This document shows positions 27,754-36,302 of a DNA stretch of 64,000 nucleotides, piece after piece (the first letter of the stretch is position 1; each line of letters begins with the position of its first letter). The notes beneath the pieces are model-generated. The model was not told where the DNA came from. It saw nothing but the letters and a program-made list of their open reading frames with translations, and ran no database searches. The position numbers and the translations under genes were made by a program. Origin of the DNA: CAZSBB01 sp964605235 (lineage in GTDB: Bacteria; Planctomycetota; Phycisphaerae; Phycisphaerales; Phycisphaeraceae); the NCBI GenBank assembly GCA_964605235.1, contig CAZSBB010000030.1, positions 1 to 64,000 on the forward strand, written 5' to 3'.

Positions 27754-29277
27754 ATGCCCTTTTTGTCCTCCCTGTTTGAACGGCTGCAAGCCTGGATCAC
27801 CCAACCCGGCACGGAGTTGACGCGCGCCCAGCGCTCGGCACGCTATGCGGTGAACCTCGCCACGCACTGCGCCCGGCAACTGCGCCGCGACAACGCCCCG
27901 CAGATGGCGGCCGCGCTGACCTACCGCACCATCTTCAGCCTCGTGCCCACGCTGGTGCTGTTCCTGCTGGGCTTCCAGATGTTCTATGGTCTGGAGGACA
28001 TGCGCGACGGCATCCAGGATCGGGCGTTCCAGTTCTTCGGCTTATCCGCGCTGACCTACGACACGCAGGACACCCAGGCCGGCGAAAAAGCGGCGCTCAG
28101 CCAGGAAGCCGCCCATCAGGCCGCGGTGCAGGCGGATCCCGCCGTGCCTGCCGCCGAAGGTCCCGCGGCAGCGGATGAAGCTGCGGAGCCCGAGGTCCAG
28201 GGCAATGGCGCGGTCAACGCCCAGTCCCAGTTGCGGGCGAGCATTTCCTGGGTGCTCAATGACCTGACCACCAAGCTGGCGGAAAAACGCGACGAGGTCA
28301 GCTTCAAGAGCATCGGCGTGGTCGGCGGCACGCTGCTGGTGTGGGCGGCCCTGGCGCTGGCGGTGACCGTCGAGGGCGCGTTCAATCGCATTTACAACTG
28401 TCCGACCGGCCGGTCGTGGGTCCGCCGCATTACGGTGTATTGGGCGGTGCTCACGCTTTCGCCGCTGCTGGTGGGCATCAGCCTGTATGTCGTGGGCCAG
28501 GTTAGGGACAGTTCGCTGTCCTCCTCACTGGGCATCGTCAACGACCTGCTGGCGTTCCTCAGCCGGTTCACCAGCTTCCTGATGAGTTGGATGCTCTTCG
28601 GCCTGCTCTACCTGCTGATGCCCAACACCAAGGTGAAGCTCAAGGCGGCGCTCATCGGCAGCTTCGTCGCAGCGGTGCTCTGGGAACTCGCCAAGTGGGG
28701 CATGGGGCTGTACGTCACCAAGACGGTGCCCTTCGCCAAGGTCTATGGCACGCTGGGCCTCATCCCGCTGTTCCTGTTCTGGCTCTACGTCACCTGGTTG
28801 ATCGTGCTCTTCGGCCTGGAACTGACCCACGCGCTGCAGGTGGTCAATGATGGCCGGCTGCGGCGGCAGGAGGTCGAAAATGATTCCGATCAGTTGTGCG
28901 ACCCCGGCTGCGTATTGCCGCTGATGGTGCAACTGACCCAGGCGTTTGATAGCGGACGCGCGTGCAACGTGGAGGAACTGGCGGATCGGCTGCGGCTGCC
29001 CCAGCGCACGGTCGATCGCCTGCTGGCGGCCTTGCGGGGGGCGCACCTGGTGCATGAAGTGGAGCGCGACGACGAGCCGGCCTACGCCCTGGCGCGCTCG
29101 CCGGGCAAGATTGCCGTGGCGGATCTGCTGGATGTCGCCGAACAGATTGGCCATGAGCAGCGCCAGCGCACCGCGCCGGAAGCGGGCAACCCCGGCTGGC
29201 GGCTGCTGGATGAACTGCACGCCGCCCGCCGCGCGGCAGCGGCGGAGCGCTCGCTGGCGGAGGTGGCGCGGAGTTGA
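27754..29277 (+). CDS. YihY/BrkB-type inner membrane protein with C-terminal winged helix
   Basis: The product is 507 residues. It has the YihY/BrkB signatures MAAALTYRTIFSLVPTLVL, FNRIYNCPTGRSWVRRI, LLYLLMPNTKVKLKAALIGS and a GLIPLFLFWLYVTWLIVLFG block. About six membrane segments are expected. The family has no settled biochemical role (an older RNase BN assignment was withdrawn). Two features are unusual. An Ala/Glu/Gln-rich hydrophilic insert of about 70 residues (around residues 105-170) lies between the first two membrane segments. The C-terminal 150 residues contain a Rrf2-like winged helix (VEELADRLRLPQRTVDRLLAALRGAHLVHEV), a known variant of the family. The gap from the upstream gene is 80 bases; it may be transcribed separately. 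Confidence 0.88.
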   Translation: MPFLSSLFERLQAWITQPGTELTRAQRSARYAVNLATHCARQLRRDNAPQMAAALTYRTIFSLVPTLVLFLLGFQMFYGLEDMRDGIQDRAFQFFGLSALTYDTQDTQAGEKAALSQEAAHQAAVQADPAVPAAEGPAAADEAAEPEVQGNGAVNAQSQLRASISWVLNDLTTKLAEKRDEVSFKSIGVVGGTLLVWAALALAVTVEGAFNRIYNCPTGRSWVRRITVYWAVLTLSPLLVGISLYVVGQVRDSSLSSSLGIVNDLLAFLSRFTSFLMSWMLFGLLYLLMPNTKVKLKAALIGSFVAAVLWELAKWGMGLYVTKTVPFAKVYGTLGLIPLFLFWLYVTWLIVLFGLELTHALQVVNDGRLRRQEVENDSDQLCDPGCVLPLMVQLTQAFDSGRACNVEELADRLRLPQRTVDRLLAALRGAHLVHEVERDDEPAYALARSPGKIAVADLLDVAEQIGHEQRQRTAPEAGNPGWRLLDELHAARRAAAAERSLAEVARS

Positions 29278-29427
29278 CGCATGAGTCCGTCAGTTGGTTT
29301 CACAAGCAACAGACGACATATCAAGTATCGGTAAGTCGACTGCTTACGCCGGCTGTGATCCCGGTGTGACTCCTGCGCTAGGCCCCGATATCCTGCCCCT
29401 GGCGTCCATGCTCGCGGAGCCCCGGCC

Positions 29428-30495
29428 ATGACCGACAACCTGCCTGACCAGCCCGCACCAACCCCGCCGCCGGGTGGGCAACTGCTGATCTACCACGATG
29501 GCGCTACCCGCCTGCAAGTCCGTCTGGACGGGCAAACCGTCTGGCTGACTCAAGCCGCGCTGGCTGACCTGTATCAGACGACCAAGCAGAACATCAGCCT
29601 GCATATCCGCAACATTCTGTCTGAAGGCGAGTTATCCGCAGATTCAGTTGTCAAGGATTACTTGACAACTGCCAGCGACGGCAAGCGCTACCGCACCCAG
29701 CACTATTCCTTGGACATGATTATCGCTGTTGGCTATCGCGTCCGCTCCGCGCGCGGTACGGCTTTCCGCCAGTGGGCGACCGCCCGGCTGACTGAATTGC
29801 TCGCCAAAGGCTTCACGATGGATGACGAGCGGATCAAGGCGGGCCGCACGCTGGGTGCGGATTACTTTGATGAACTGCTCGAACGCATCCGCGACATTCG
29901 CGCCAGCGAACGGCTGTTCTATCAGAAGATCACCGACATCTTCGCCACCAGCATCGACTACGACAAAGACCATCCCACCGCCCGCGATTTTTTCGCCACG
30001 GTGCAGAACAAGCTGCATTTTGCCGTCCATGGCCAGACTGCCGCCGAGATCGTGGTCCAGCGCGCTGCGGCCGACAAACCCCACATGGGTTTGACCACCT
30101 GGAAGAACGCCCCGGCTGGTCCCATTCGCAAAACCGACGTGGCCAGCGCCAAAAACTACCTGACCCATCAGGAACTGACGGAACTGAATCGCATTGTGGC
30201 CATGTACCTGGATTTTGCGGAGGACCAGGCCCACCGCCGCAAGCCGATGCACATGGCCGACTGGATTGCGCGGCTGGACGCCTTCCTGCAATTCAACGAG
30301 CGGGACATCCTGACCCATCCGGGCCAGGTTTCCCATGTTGTCGCCGAGCGCACCGCCCTGGCCGTCTTTGAAAAGTACGAGATGCAGCGGCGCGAACTGG
30401 AAGCGGGGCGGGACTCGGACTTCGATCAAGCCGTCAAACGCCTCACGAACAAGCCCCGGCCGGAGGGATCGGCGGAGCCGGGAACAAATCCCTGA
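29428..30495 (+). CDS. RhuM family protein
   Basis: The product is 355 residues. It opens with a DNA-binding-like region typical of the RhuM family (VWLTQAALADLYQTTKQNIS, HIRNILSEGEL) followed by RYRTQHYSLDMIIAVGYRV and RGTAFRQWATARL. The C-terminal half has LTHQELTELNRIVAMYLDFAE and MADWIARLDAFLQFNERDIL, as in full-length RhuM proteins of about 340 residues. RhuM was first named from a Salmonella pathogenicity island, and its activity is unknown. Members are scattered by horizontal transfer and often lie near mobile or defence genes. Here it is alone, between YihY and an R2 repeat, with lower-GC DNA just upstream, so recent acquisition is likely. There is no partner restriction or toxin gene beside it. 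Confidence 0.92.
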   Translation: MTDNLPDQPAPTPPPGGQLLIYHDGATRLQVRLDGQTVWLTQAALADLYQTTKQNISLHIRNILSEGELSADSVVKDYLTTASDGKRYRTQHYSLDMIIAVGYRVRSARGTAFRQWATARLTELLAKGFTMDDERIKAGRTLGADYFDELLERIRDIRASERLFYQKITDIFATSIDYDKDHPTARDFFATVQNKLHFAVHGQTAAEIVVQRAAADKPHMGLTTWKNAPAGPIRKTDVASAKNYLTHQELTELNRIVAMYLDFAEDQAHRRKPMHMADWIARLDAFLQFNERDILTHPGQVSHVVAERTALAVFEKYEMQRRELEAGRDSDFDQAVKRLTNKPRPEGSAEPGTNP

Positions 30496-30530
30496 CCGCA
30501 CCTGTCGCGGCCGGGGCGGGGGCAGGTTGC

Positions 30531-30677
30531 CAAAGCAAGCGCAGGTGCCGTTTTGTACGAGCCCCGCGCGTGAGCAAGGGGTTGCGGCGCAGCCGCAGGG
30601 CTGGGCGTGGGGTCAGCAACCGCTTGCTGACGCGCGCGGCTCGTTAAGCAAATGGGTACATGCGTTTGCCTTGGGCA
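30531..30677. repeat. R2 REPIN-like element, copy 1 (half-sites A and B)
   Basis: Left half-site A begins ACGAGCCCCGCGCGTGAGCA and contains GGTTGCGGCGCAGCCGC. Right half-site B ends TTGCTGACGCGCGCGGCTCG. The outer right arm reads GGGTACATGCGTTTGCC, and the outer left arm is degraded. The element lies between rhuM and the glycosidase gene. Confidence 0.85.
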
Positions 30678-30758
30678 GCTCTCCCATCTCATTGCAGTTG
30701 CGCCCGCCGGTTGCCGATAATTGAAACAGACCGATTCACGTGTACCAGGGAGTGGTAT

Positions 30759-32159
30759 ATGCCCGCCGCTGTGCCCGACCGCCCGCGTTGGCGCACGCCC
30801 TTGCTGGGGATGCTGCTGGCGTGGAGCCTGATCGTCAGCGGGGCGGCCCTGATGCAGCGCATCAACGACCGTACGCTCGGGCCCGCCCTGGCGCGCGGCG
30901 ACTGGCAGGCCCCGCGCGGGGCGATCCCCGTCAAGCTCATCCGCACCGACGCCGGCTGGCAACTGCTGCGCGACGGCCAACCCTACTTCATCCGCGGCGT
31001 CGGCGGCACGACCGCGCTGGAAGAACTTGCAGCCCGCGGCGGCAACTCCATCCGCACCTGGGGCGCCGACGGGCTCGATGAACTGCTCGACGCCGCCCAC
31101 CGCCTGAACCTCACCGTCACCGTCGGCATCTGGCTGGGGCACAAGCGGCATGGCTTTGACTACACCAACACCGAACACGTCATCAAACAAACGCAGCAGG
31201 TCCGCGACACCATCCTCCGCTACCGCGACCATCCCGCGGTGCTCATGTGGGGACTGGGCAATGAGATGGAAGGAGAAGGCGACAACGCGGCCGTGTGGCT
31301 GGCGGTCAACCAACTGGCGCAAATGGTCAAACGCCTTGACCCTCACCACCCCGTCATGACCGTGGTCGCGGAAATCGGCAGCCAGCGCGTGCCCCACATG
31401 CAACAGCTCTGCCCCGACATCGACATCATCGGCATCAACAGCTACGGCGGCGGCCCCTCGCTGGGCAAACGCTTCAAACGCGCCGGCGGTGTCCGACCGT
31501 ACATCATCACCGAGTTCGGCCCGCCCGGCCCCTGGGAGGCCGACACCACCGAGTGGGGCGAACCCATCGGCATGAGCACCACCGCCAAAGCCGAGCACTA
31601 TCGGCAAACCTACCAGCGCTCCGTGCTCGCCCAGCCGGGCCTGTGCCTGGGCTCCTATGCTTTCCTCTGGGGCTGGAAACAGGAAGGCACCGCCACCTGG
31701 TTCGGCATGTTCCTGCCCGATCACAGCCGGCTCGAAGCCGTCGACGCCATGGGGGAACTGTGGTCCGGCCACGCCCCCGACAACCGCTGCCCGCGCATCG
31801 CCAACCTGCGCATCGAAGGCAGCAATCAATGCGCTGCCGGCTCCGTCGTGCGCGCGCTGGTGGAGCTGACCGACCCGGAGAACGACACCCTGCGCGTGCA
31901 GTGGTTCCTGCGCGAAGCCGCCAAGGAATACGTCACCGGCGGCGATGCCCAGCAGCCCAACCGCGAATTCCCTGAAGCCATCCTCGCCAGCGATCACACC
32001 GGGTGCACCTTCCGTCTGCCTGACGCGCCGGGACCCTATCGGCTGTTCGTTTACGCTTATGATCCCGCCGGGGGCGCGGTGACCGACAACGTCTGCGTGC
32101 TGGTTCAGGGCTCCGCGCTCGATCCCGGCGTCAACGCGCCCGCCCCAGCCGCGCCGTGA
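30759..32159 (+). CDS. GH2-type (beta/alpha)8 glycosidase, membrane-anchored or secreted
   Basis: The product is 466 residues. The ATG has AGGGAG six bases upstream. One N-terminal hydrophobic segment (LLGMLLAWSLIVSGAALM) acts as signal or anchor. The body is a glycoside hydrolase family 2-like TIM barrel: YFIRGVGGTTALEELAARGG then SIRTWGADG. The proposed acid/base is Glu169 in MWGLGNEME and the nucleophile Glu252 in YIITEFGPPGPW, the spacing expected for clan GH-A retaining enzymes. The usual N-terminal sugar-binding and immunoglobulin domains of GH2 are missing. A beta-sandwich of about 90 residues follows the barrel (SVVRALVELTDPENDTL). The gene is next to a sulfatase, so it may help break down a sulfated glycan. 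The substrate is unknown. Confidence 0.82.
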   Translation: MPAAVPDRPRWRTPLLGMLLAWSLIVSGAALMQRINDRTLGPALARGDWQAPRGAIPVKLIRTDAGWQLLRDGQPYFIRGVGGTTALEELAARGGNSIRTWGADGLDELLDAAHRLNLTVTVGIWLGHKRHGFDYTNTEHVIKQTQQVRDTILRYRDHPAVLMWGLGNEMEGEGDNAAVWLAVNQLAQMVKRLDPHHPVMTVVAEIGSQRVPHMQQLCPDIDIIGINSYGGGPSLGKRFKRAGGVRPYIITEFGPPGPWEADTTEWGEPIGMSTTAKAEHYRQTYQRSVLAQPGLCLGSYAFLWGWKQEGTATWFGMFLPDHSRLEAVDAMGELWSGHAPDNRCPRIANLRIEGSNQCAAGSVVRALVELTDPENDTLRVQWFLREAAKEYVTGGDAQQPNREFPEAILASDHTGCTFRLPDAPGPYRLFVYAYDPAGGAVTDNVCVLVQGSALDPGVNAPAPAAP

Positions 32160-32271
32160 GGCCGCCCCCCAATCGTTTCATCCATATCTTCCGCATCCCC
32201 ATCCATTCACCACGGTGGCTGACGGCTCTACCATTTGTGGGTCGCTGCCTGCTTATCCTTCCCTCTGGATC

Positions 32272-33648
32272 ATGGCCAACATGCGGATCGTCTATATTGA
32301 CATCGACAGTCTGCGCCCCGACCATCTGGGCTGCTACGGTTACAACCGGCCCACCAGCCCCCACATCGACAAGATCGCCGCGCAGGGCACACGCTGCAAT
32401 CATTACTACTGTTGCAGTTCGCCGTGCCTGCCCTCGCGCACGGCGCTGGTCTCGGGGCGCTTCGGGTATCGCAATGGGGTGACGTCCAACTTCGGCGCCG
32501 GGGCGCAGTTCCATCTGCGGTGCGGGGCGTATGGCGGCCCCCGGCCGGACAACATGCTCCTGCCGCGGCGCCTGCGCGAGCTGGGCCTGCACACCGCCAG
32601 CGTGTCAAACTTCGCCGATCGGCACGCGGCGTACTATTTCATGGCGGGCTTCGCCGAGTTCATCACGCCCAACCTCAAACGCGGCGCGGAGACCGCCCAG
32701 GAGGTCAATGAAGCCGCGCTGCGCTGGCTCGCCCAGAATGCCGACCGGGAGCATTTTTTCCTGCATGTGAATTACTGGGACGCCCATCGCACCTATCAGA
32801 TGGACCCGAAGTGGACCGACCTGCTCAACAACACGCCGGTGACAATTCCCTGGCCCGATGACGCCGCGGCGGCGGAGATGCACGCCCGGCTCACCGGCCC
32901 GTTCACCGGCTCGGGCCAGTTCAAGAGCGGCCAGAGCACCACGCCGCTGATGCCCAATCAGGTCGCCAATCGCCGCGATTTCGAGCACATGATCACCGGC
33001 TACGACACCGCCATCGCTTATGTCGATCACCACGTCGGCCAAATCATTGATCTGCTCGAAGCCCAGGGCCAGATGGAGCAGACCGCCATCATCATCAGTG
33101 CCGACCACGGCGACGCCTTCGGCGAGCATGGCATCTACGGCGACCATGTCTGTGCCGACGAGTGCATTCATCACGTCCCACTGATTGTCCGCTGGCCCGG
33201 CGTCACCGAGCCCGGCTCTGTCGATGACGCGCTGCTCTACAACGTCGACCTCGCCCCCACGCTCTGTGCGTTGCTCGGTGGCGAGCCTGCGGCCGATTGG
33301 GACGGCTCTTCATTCCACGAGAACCTCGCCGGTCGGCCGGGCCTGCAGCGCGATTACCTCGTCTGGGATCACGGGCTGTACACCTTGCAACGAGCGGTCC
33401 GCACGCGCACCCACCTGATGATCCGCACCTACGACAACTACGGCTACGCGGGCTTCGATCCCGTCGCGCTGTACGACATGCAGGCCGACCCCTACCAGAC
33501 CACCAACCGCGCCAGCACCCAGCCGGAACTGGTCGGCCATTGCGAAACGCTGCTGCACGACTGGATCAGCGCCCAGGTCGCCAAAGGCCACACCCATCCC
33601 GACCCACTGCTATGCACGCTCGCCGAGCGCCAGGCCGCGAAAAAATGA
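32272..33648 (+). CDS. Sulfatase (type I, Cys-dependent formylglycine)
   Basis: The product is about 458 residues. Core features are the metal-binding IDIDSLRPDHLGCYGY, the catalytic C-x-P-S-R motif with Cys52 in CLPSRTALVSGR (converted to formylglycine by a maturation enzyme encoded elsewhere), WDAHRTY, and ISADHGDAFGEHG with the second metal-ligand set. The family hydrolyses sulfate esters. Unlike most planctomycete sulfatases it has no signal peptide. The candidate starts at 32272 and 32281 both begin directly before the first core strand, so cytosolic action on imported sulfated sugars or another small sulfated substrate is suggested. It follows the GH2-type gene by 112 bases and is followed by R3 repeats and a convergent AraC-type regulator. 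Confidence 0.93.
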   Translation: MANMRIVYIDIDSLRPDHLGCYGYNRPTSPHIDKIAAQGTRCNHYYCCSSPCLPSRTALVSGRFGYRNGVTSNFGAGAQFHLRCGAYGGPRPDNMLLPRRLRELGLHTASVSNFADRHAAYYFMAGFAEFITPNLKRGAETAQEVNEAALRWLAQNADREHFFLHVNYWDAHRTYQMDPKWTDLLNNTPVTIPWPDDAAAAEMHARLTGPFTGSGQFKSGQSTTPLMPNQVANRRDFEHMITGYDTAIAYVDHHVGQIIDLLEAQGQMEQTAIIISADHGDAFGEHGIYGDHVCADECIHHVPLIVRWPGVTEPGSVDDALLYNVDLAPTLCALLGGEPAADWDGSSFHENLAGRPGLQRDYLVWDHGLYTLQRAVRTRTHLMIRTYDNYGYAGFDPVALYDMQADPYQTTNRASTQPELVGHCETLLHDWISAQVAKGHTHPDPLLCTLAERQAAKK

Positions 33649-33671
33649 AATGCTCAAGGCCGGCCTTACTG

Positions 33672-33903
33672 TCTCTCTCTGTGTCTCCGTGTCTCTGTGA
33701 GAGATATGCATTTCTGCAGAGTAGCTCTCACAGAGAACACAGAGCCACAGAGAGAAAGCATCGAGCAGAGGGGTGACATCAGTGCGCTTTGAATAGCTGT
33801 GGTTCGGCTGTGCTGACAAGGTGAATCGCAAAACAGCCATGCGCCAGCAAAGACTTCTGCTCTCTGCTGCTTTCTCCGTGCCTCTGTGTTCTCTGTGAGA
33901 GAA
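33672..33903. repeat. R3 CACAGAG-type inverted repeat plus extra half
   Basis: Left arm 33672-33704 (CTCTCTGTGTCTCCGTGTCT core) and right arm 33724-33759 (CTCACAGAGAACACAGAGCC core) form a stem. A further left-type half lies at 33870-33903. All sit between the convergent sulfatase and AraC-type genes. The rest of this 276-base gap shows no gene. Confidence 0.8.
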
Positions 33904-33924
33904 CTGCTTTCCCGTCTTAATGAA

Positions 33925-34746
33925 CTACGCATCGCGTCCGAAAGCCTGGCGATACGCGCTGGGGGTGAGCCCTTCAAACTGGCGGAACAGGCGGCTGAAA
34001 TAGAGAGCGTCGGCGATGCCGCAGCGTTGGGCGATGACGCCGATGGGCAGGTCGGTGTGCGCCAGCAGTCGGCGGGCCCGTTGCAGGCGCTGCTCGCGCA
34101 CGAACGCCATGGGCGCGTGGCCGAACGCCTGTTTGAACAGCACATGAAAACGCGGCACCGACAGCCCGGCAATGCGCGCCAGCGCGGTCTTGGACAGTGG
34201 GGCCTCCAGGTGATCCCGCAGATGCCGCAGCACCGGCGACAGCCGCATGCGCAGCGGATCGCGCCACAACGTCTCCAACTCCGGGCAGGCGCTCAGCGCC
34301 AACGCGATGAGCTGGGCCCCCAGTTGCAGGGCGGCCGCGCCGCGGCGCAGTGTCTGGTCATCGTGTTGGCGTTGCAGGGCGATCAGCTTGCGGTTGAGTT
34401 TGCCCACCTGTTGCGCTGCGGAGCGCGGCAGGATCACTGGCCCATCGAGCAGGGCGAACAGGTCCAGCGCGCCCACCACCTGGCAATGGAAGTGCGAATA
34501 CACCGTGGTGGTGGGGCGGCGATCCAGCAGGCGAAACTGCGTGCGCACCTGGGCGGGAATGAGGAAGCCCATGCCGTCCTCAATGCGGTATTGCTCGGTG
34601 GGCGTCCGCAGCAGGTAGCCGCCGCCTTGCAGTTGGGTGATCAGCGTGTTGGGAAAGCGGCGCCAGGGCGAGCGGTAGCCGATCGGCCGCACCTCCGCGC
34701 CGGCGCGCTCCAGGCGATAGGTCAGGGATACCAGCGGTTCATCCAT
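33925..34746 (-). CDS. AraC-family transcriptional regulator
   Basis: The product is 273 residues from the ATG at 34746; a GTG 13 codons upstream is possible. The N-terminal half is a cupin-like sensor (PWRRFPNTLITQLQGGGYLL, GFLIPAQV, YSHFHCQVVG). The C-terminal 100 residues hold two helix-turn-helix units (LSKTALARIAGLSVPRFHVL then FKQAFGHAPM; LPIGVIAQRCGIADALYFSR then LFRQFEGLTPSAYRQ). Regulators of this kind usually activate sugar-use genes on ligand binding. Its position beside the sulfatase and GH2-type glycosidase suggests it controls them, although the convergent arrangement gives no shared promoter. R3 repeats flank it on both sides. Confidence 0.92.
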   Translation of the reverse strand: MDEPLVSLTYRLERAGAEVRPIGYRSPWRRFPNTLITQLQGGGYLLRTPTEQYRIEDGMGFLIPAQVRTQFRLLDRRPTTTVYSHFHCQVVGALDLFALLDGPVILPRSAAQQVGKLNRKLIALQRQHDDQTLRRGAAALQLGAQLIALALSACPELETLWRDPLRMRLSPVLRHLRDHLEAPLSKTALARIAGLSVPRFHVLFKQAFGHAPMAFVREQRLQRARRLLAHTDLPIGVIAQRCGIADALYFSRLFRQFEGLTPSAYRQAFGRDA

Positions 34747-34782
34747 GGTGTTTGCCGCCGGGATGGCTCCAGAAGCGATTGC

Positions 34783-34917
34783 CACAGAGCAGTAACCACA
34801 GAGACACAGAGGTCACCGAGCAAGTCGCACCGAGAACCATGGATCAATCAGGACCTGCCTCGGTATCACAGGTATTCACTCGGTGTTCTCGGTGTCTCTG
34901 TGGTGAAACAATTGCTC
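34783..34917. repeat. R3 CACAGAG-type inverted repeat
   Basis: The left arm has CACAGAGACACAGAGGTCAC then CGAG, and the right arm CTCGGTGTTCTCGGTGTCTC then TGTGGTG. The arms are separated by about 60 bases. The element lies between the AraC-type gene and moaA on the same strand, and its right end touches the moaA stop codon. Confidence 0.8.
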
Positions 34918-36001
34918 AGCCGCCCAGTTGGCTCATCGCCCGGTTGCCGCGCTGCGAATGCGTGTCCGGCTTCTGGGCGACGCAGCGCCGCATGGCGTCC
35001 ACCAGAGCTGCGGGGTCAGGCTTGACCGCATTGAGCAGGGGGCGGATGTCGACCTCACCGCCATCGAACAGGCACGCCCGCAGTTCGCCGCGCGCCGTCA
35101 GCCGCAGCCGGTTGCAGGTTTCGCAGAAGGGCTGGCTCATCGCACTGATGAAGCCGATGCGCCCGACAGCGCCAGGCAGTTGAAACACGTTGGCGGGACC
35201 GACGCCCACTTCGCTGGGGCGCGCCACCGGCAGCAGGGCGCCGAAGGTTTCCCGCAGCCGCGCCTGCAGCACCGCCGAATCCACCACATGGCCCAACGGA
35301 TCGCCCCCCGCGGTGAGCTGGCTTTCGCCCAGCGGCATGTATTCGATGAAACGCACGGTCCACGGCTGCTGCAGCGTCAGGGCGGCGAAGGCGGCAACCT
35401 CGTCATCATTGATGCCGCCGATGACCACCATGTTGAGTTTGATCGGCGTGAGCCCGGCGGCCTGGGCGGCGGCGAGCCCGGCGCGGATTTGTTCGAGCAA
35501 CTGCTCGCCGCGCTGCCGTCGCCCGGCGTCCGTCGCGTCGGCGTGGTCGGCTCCGGTCAGCCGCGCCAGGCGCTCGGGTTGCATGGAGTCCCAGCTCACG
35601 GTGACCCGGTGCAAGCCGGCGGCGGCGAGGGCGGGCGCCTGCCGCGCCAGGGTCAGGCCGTTGGTCGTCAGCGCCAGATCATCGGGTTGCAGCCGCGCCA
35701 GGCCGGCGATGATGTTCGGCAGGTCGCGGCGCACGGTGGGCTCGCCGCCGGTGACTTTGAAATGCCTGATCCCCACCTGCCGGGCGGCGGCGGCGACCGC
35801 GAGAATCTGCGCGGCGGTCAGGTGATCGTCCCAGTCGTCAAACGGCACACCCTCGCGGGGCATGCAGTAGAGGCAGCGCAGGTTGCAGCGATCGGTTACG
35901 CTCAGCCGCAGCAGCGACACCGCCGCCAGGTCGCGCGGACCCTGGGCGTAGGTCGGGCGCACGGCCCCCGGCTCCAGAATCGGCAAAGTCACCGTGGTCA
36001 T
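34916..36001 (-). CDS. moaA: GTP 3',8-cyclase (radical SAM)
   Basis: The product is 361 residues. The N-terminal radical SAM cluster is C-x3-C-x2-C at Cys39, 43 and 46 in TDRCNLRCLYCMP. The C-terminal second [4Fe-4S] cluster is C-x2-C-x13-C at Cys293, 296 and 310 in PFCETCNRLRLTARGELRAC. KVTGGEPTVRRDL, the SAM-binding stretch, is present, and the protein ends in the family's Gly-Gly tail (AMSQLGG) needed for catalysis. It makes 3',8-cyclo-7,8-dihydro-GTP, the first step of molybdenum cofactor synthesis, together with MoaC. No moaC is beside it; moaE is at 4.4 kb. An insert of about 15 residues (GADHADATDAGRRQRGEQL) is longer than in E. coli. Confidence 0.96.
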   Translation of the reverse strand: MTTVTLPILEPGAVRPTYAQGPRDLAAVSLLRLSVTDRCNLRCLYCMPREGVPFDDWDDHLTAAQILAVAAAARQVGIRHFKVTGGEPTVRRDLPNIIAGLARLQPDDLALTTNGLTLARQAPALAAAGLHRVTVSWDSMQPERLARLTGADHADATDAGRRQRGEQLLEQIRAGLAAAQAAGLTPIKLNMVVIGGINDDEVAAFAALTLQQPWTVRFIEYMPLGESQLTAGGDPLGHVVDSAVLQARLRETFGALLPVARPSEVGVGPANVFQLPGAVGRIGFISAMSQPFCETCNRLRLTARGELRACLFDGGEVDIRPLLNAVKPDPAALVDAMRRCVAQKPDTHSQRGNRAMSQLGG

Positions 36002-36072
36002 GGTGCTTCAAGTATAGCCCCCAGCCCGGCCCGCAACGTCGAGATTTCATTTGCTGCCCCGCGGCGTGCCTA

Positions 36073-36222
36073 GGGCAAACGCAAGTGCCAACTTTCTCAC
36101 GAGCCCCGCGCGTCAGCAAGGGGGTGCGGCGCAGCCGCAGTGGGGTGACGTCACGCAAACCACCCCTCCCTCACGGTCGGGGCTCGTTCCGCAAAGGCAA
36201 TGGGAGTACATGCGTTTGCCCC
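36073..36222. repeat. R2 REPIN-like element, copy 2 (half-sites A and C)
   Basis: The outer left arm is GGGCAAACGCAAGTGCC and the outer right arm ACATGCGTTTGCCC. Inner half-site A runs from ACGAGCCCCGCGCGTCAGCA through GCGGCGCAGCCGC. The right half is type C, reading CCCTCCCTCACGGTCGGGGC then TCGTT. It fills most of the 301-base gap between moaA and the gene at 36303; nothing else was seen in that gap. Confidence 0.88.
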
Positions 36223-36302
36223 CGCGGCGTGCCGGGCTTAATTGGAGCGGCTGACTGGGAATGCTAAAGTGGTGTTACCGACTTTGTGGTCTCGGTTAAC
36301 GC

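Noticed and set aside
29428..30495. Restriction or toxin-antitoxin island around the RhuM-like gene
   Set aside because: No methyltransferase, nuclease, toxin or antitoxin partner is next to it; neighbours are YihY and a glycosidase.
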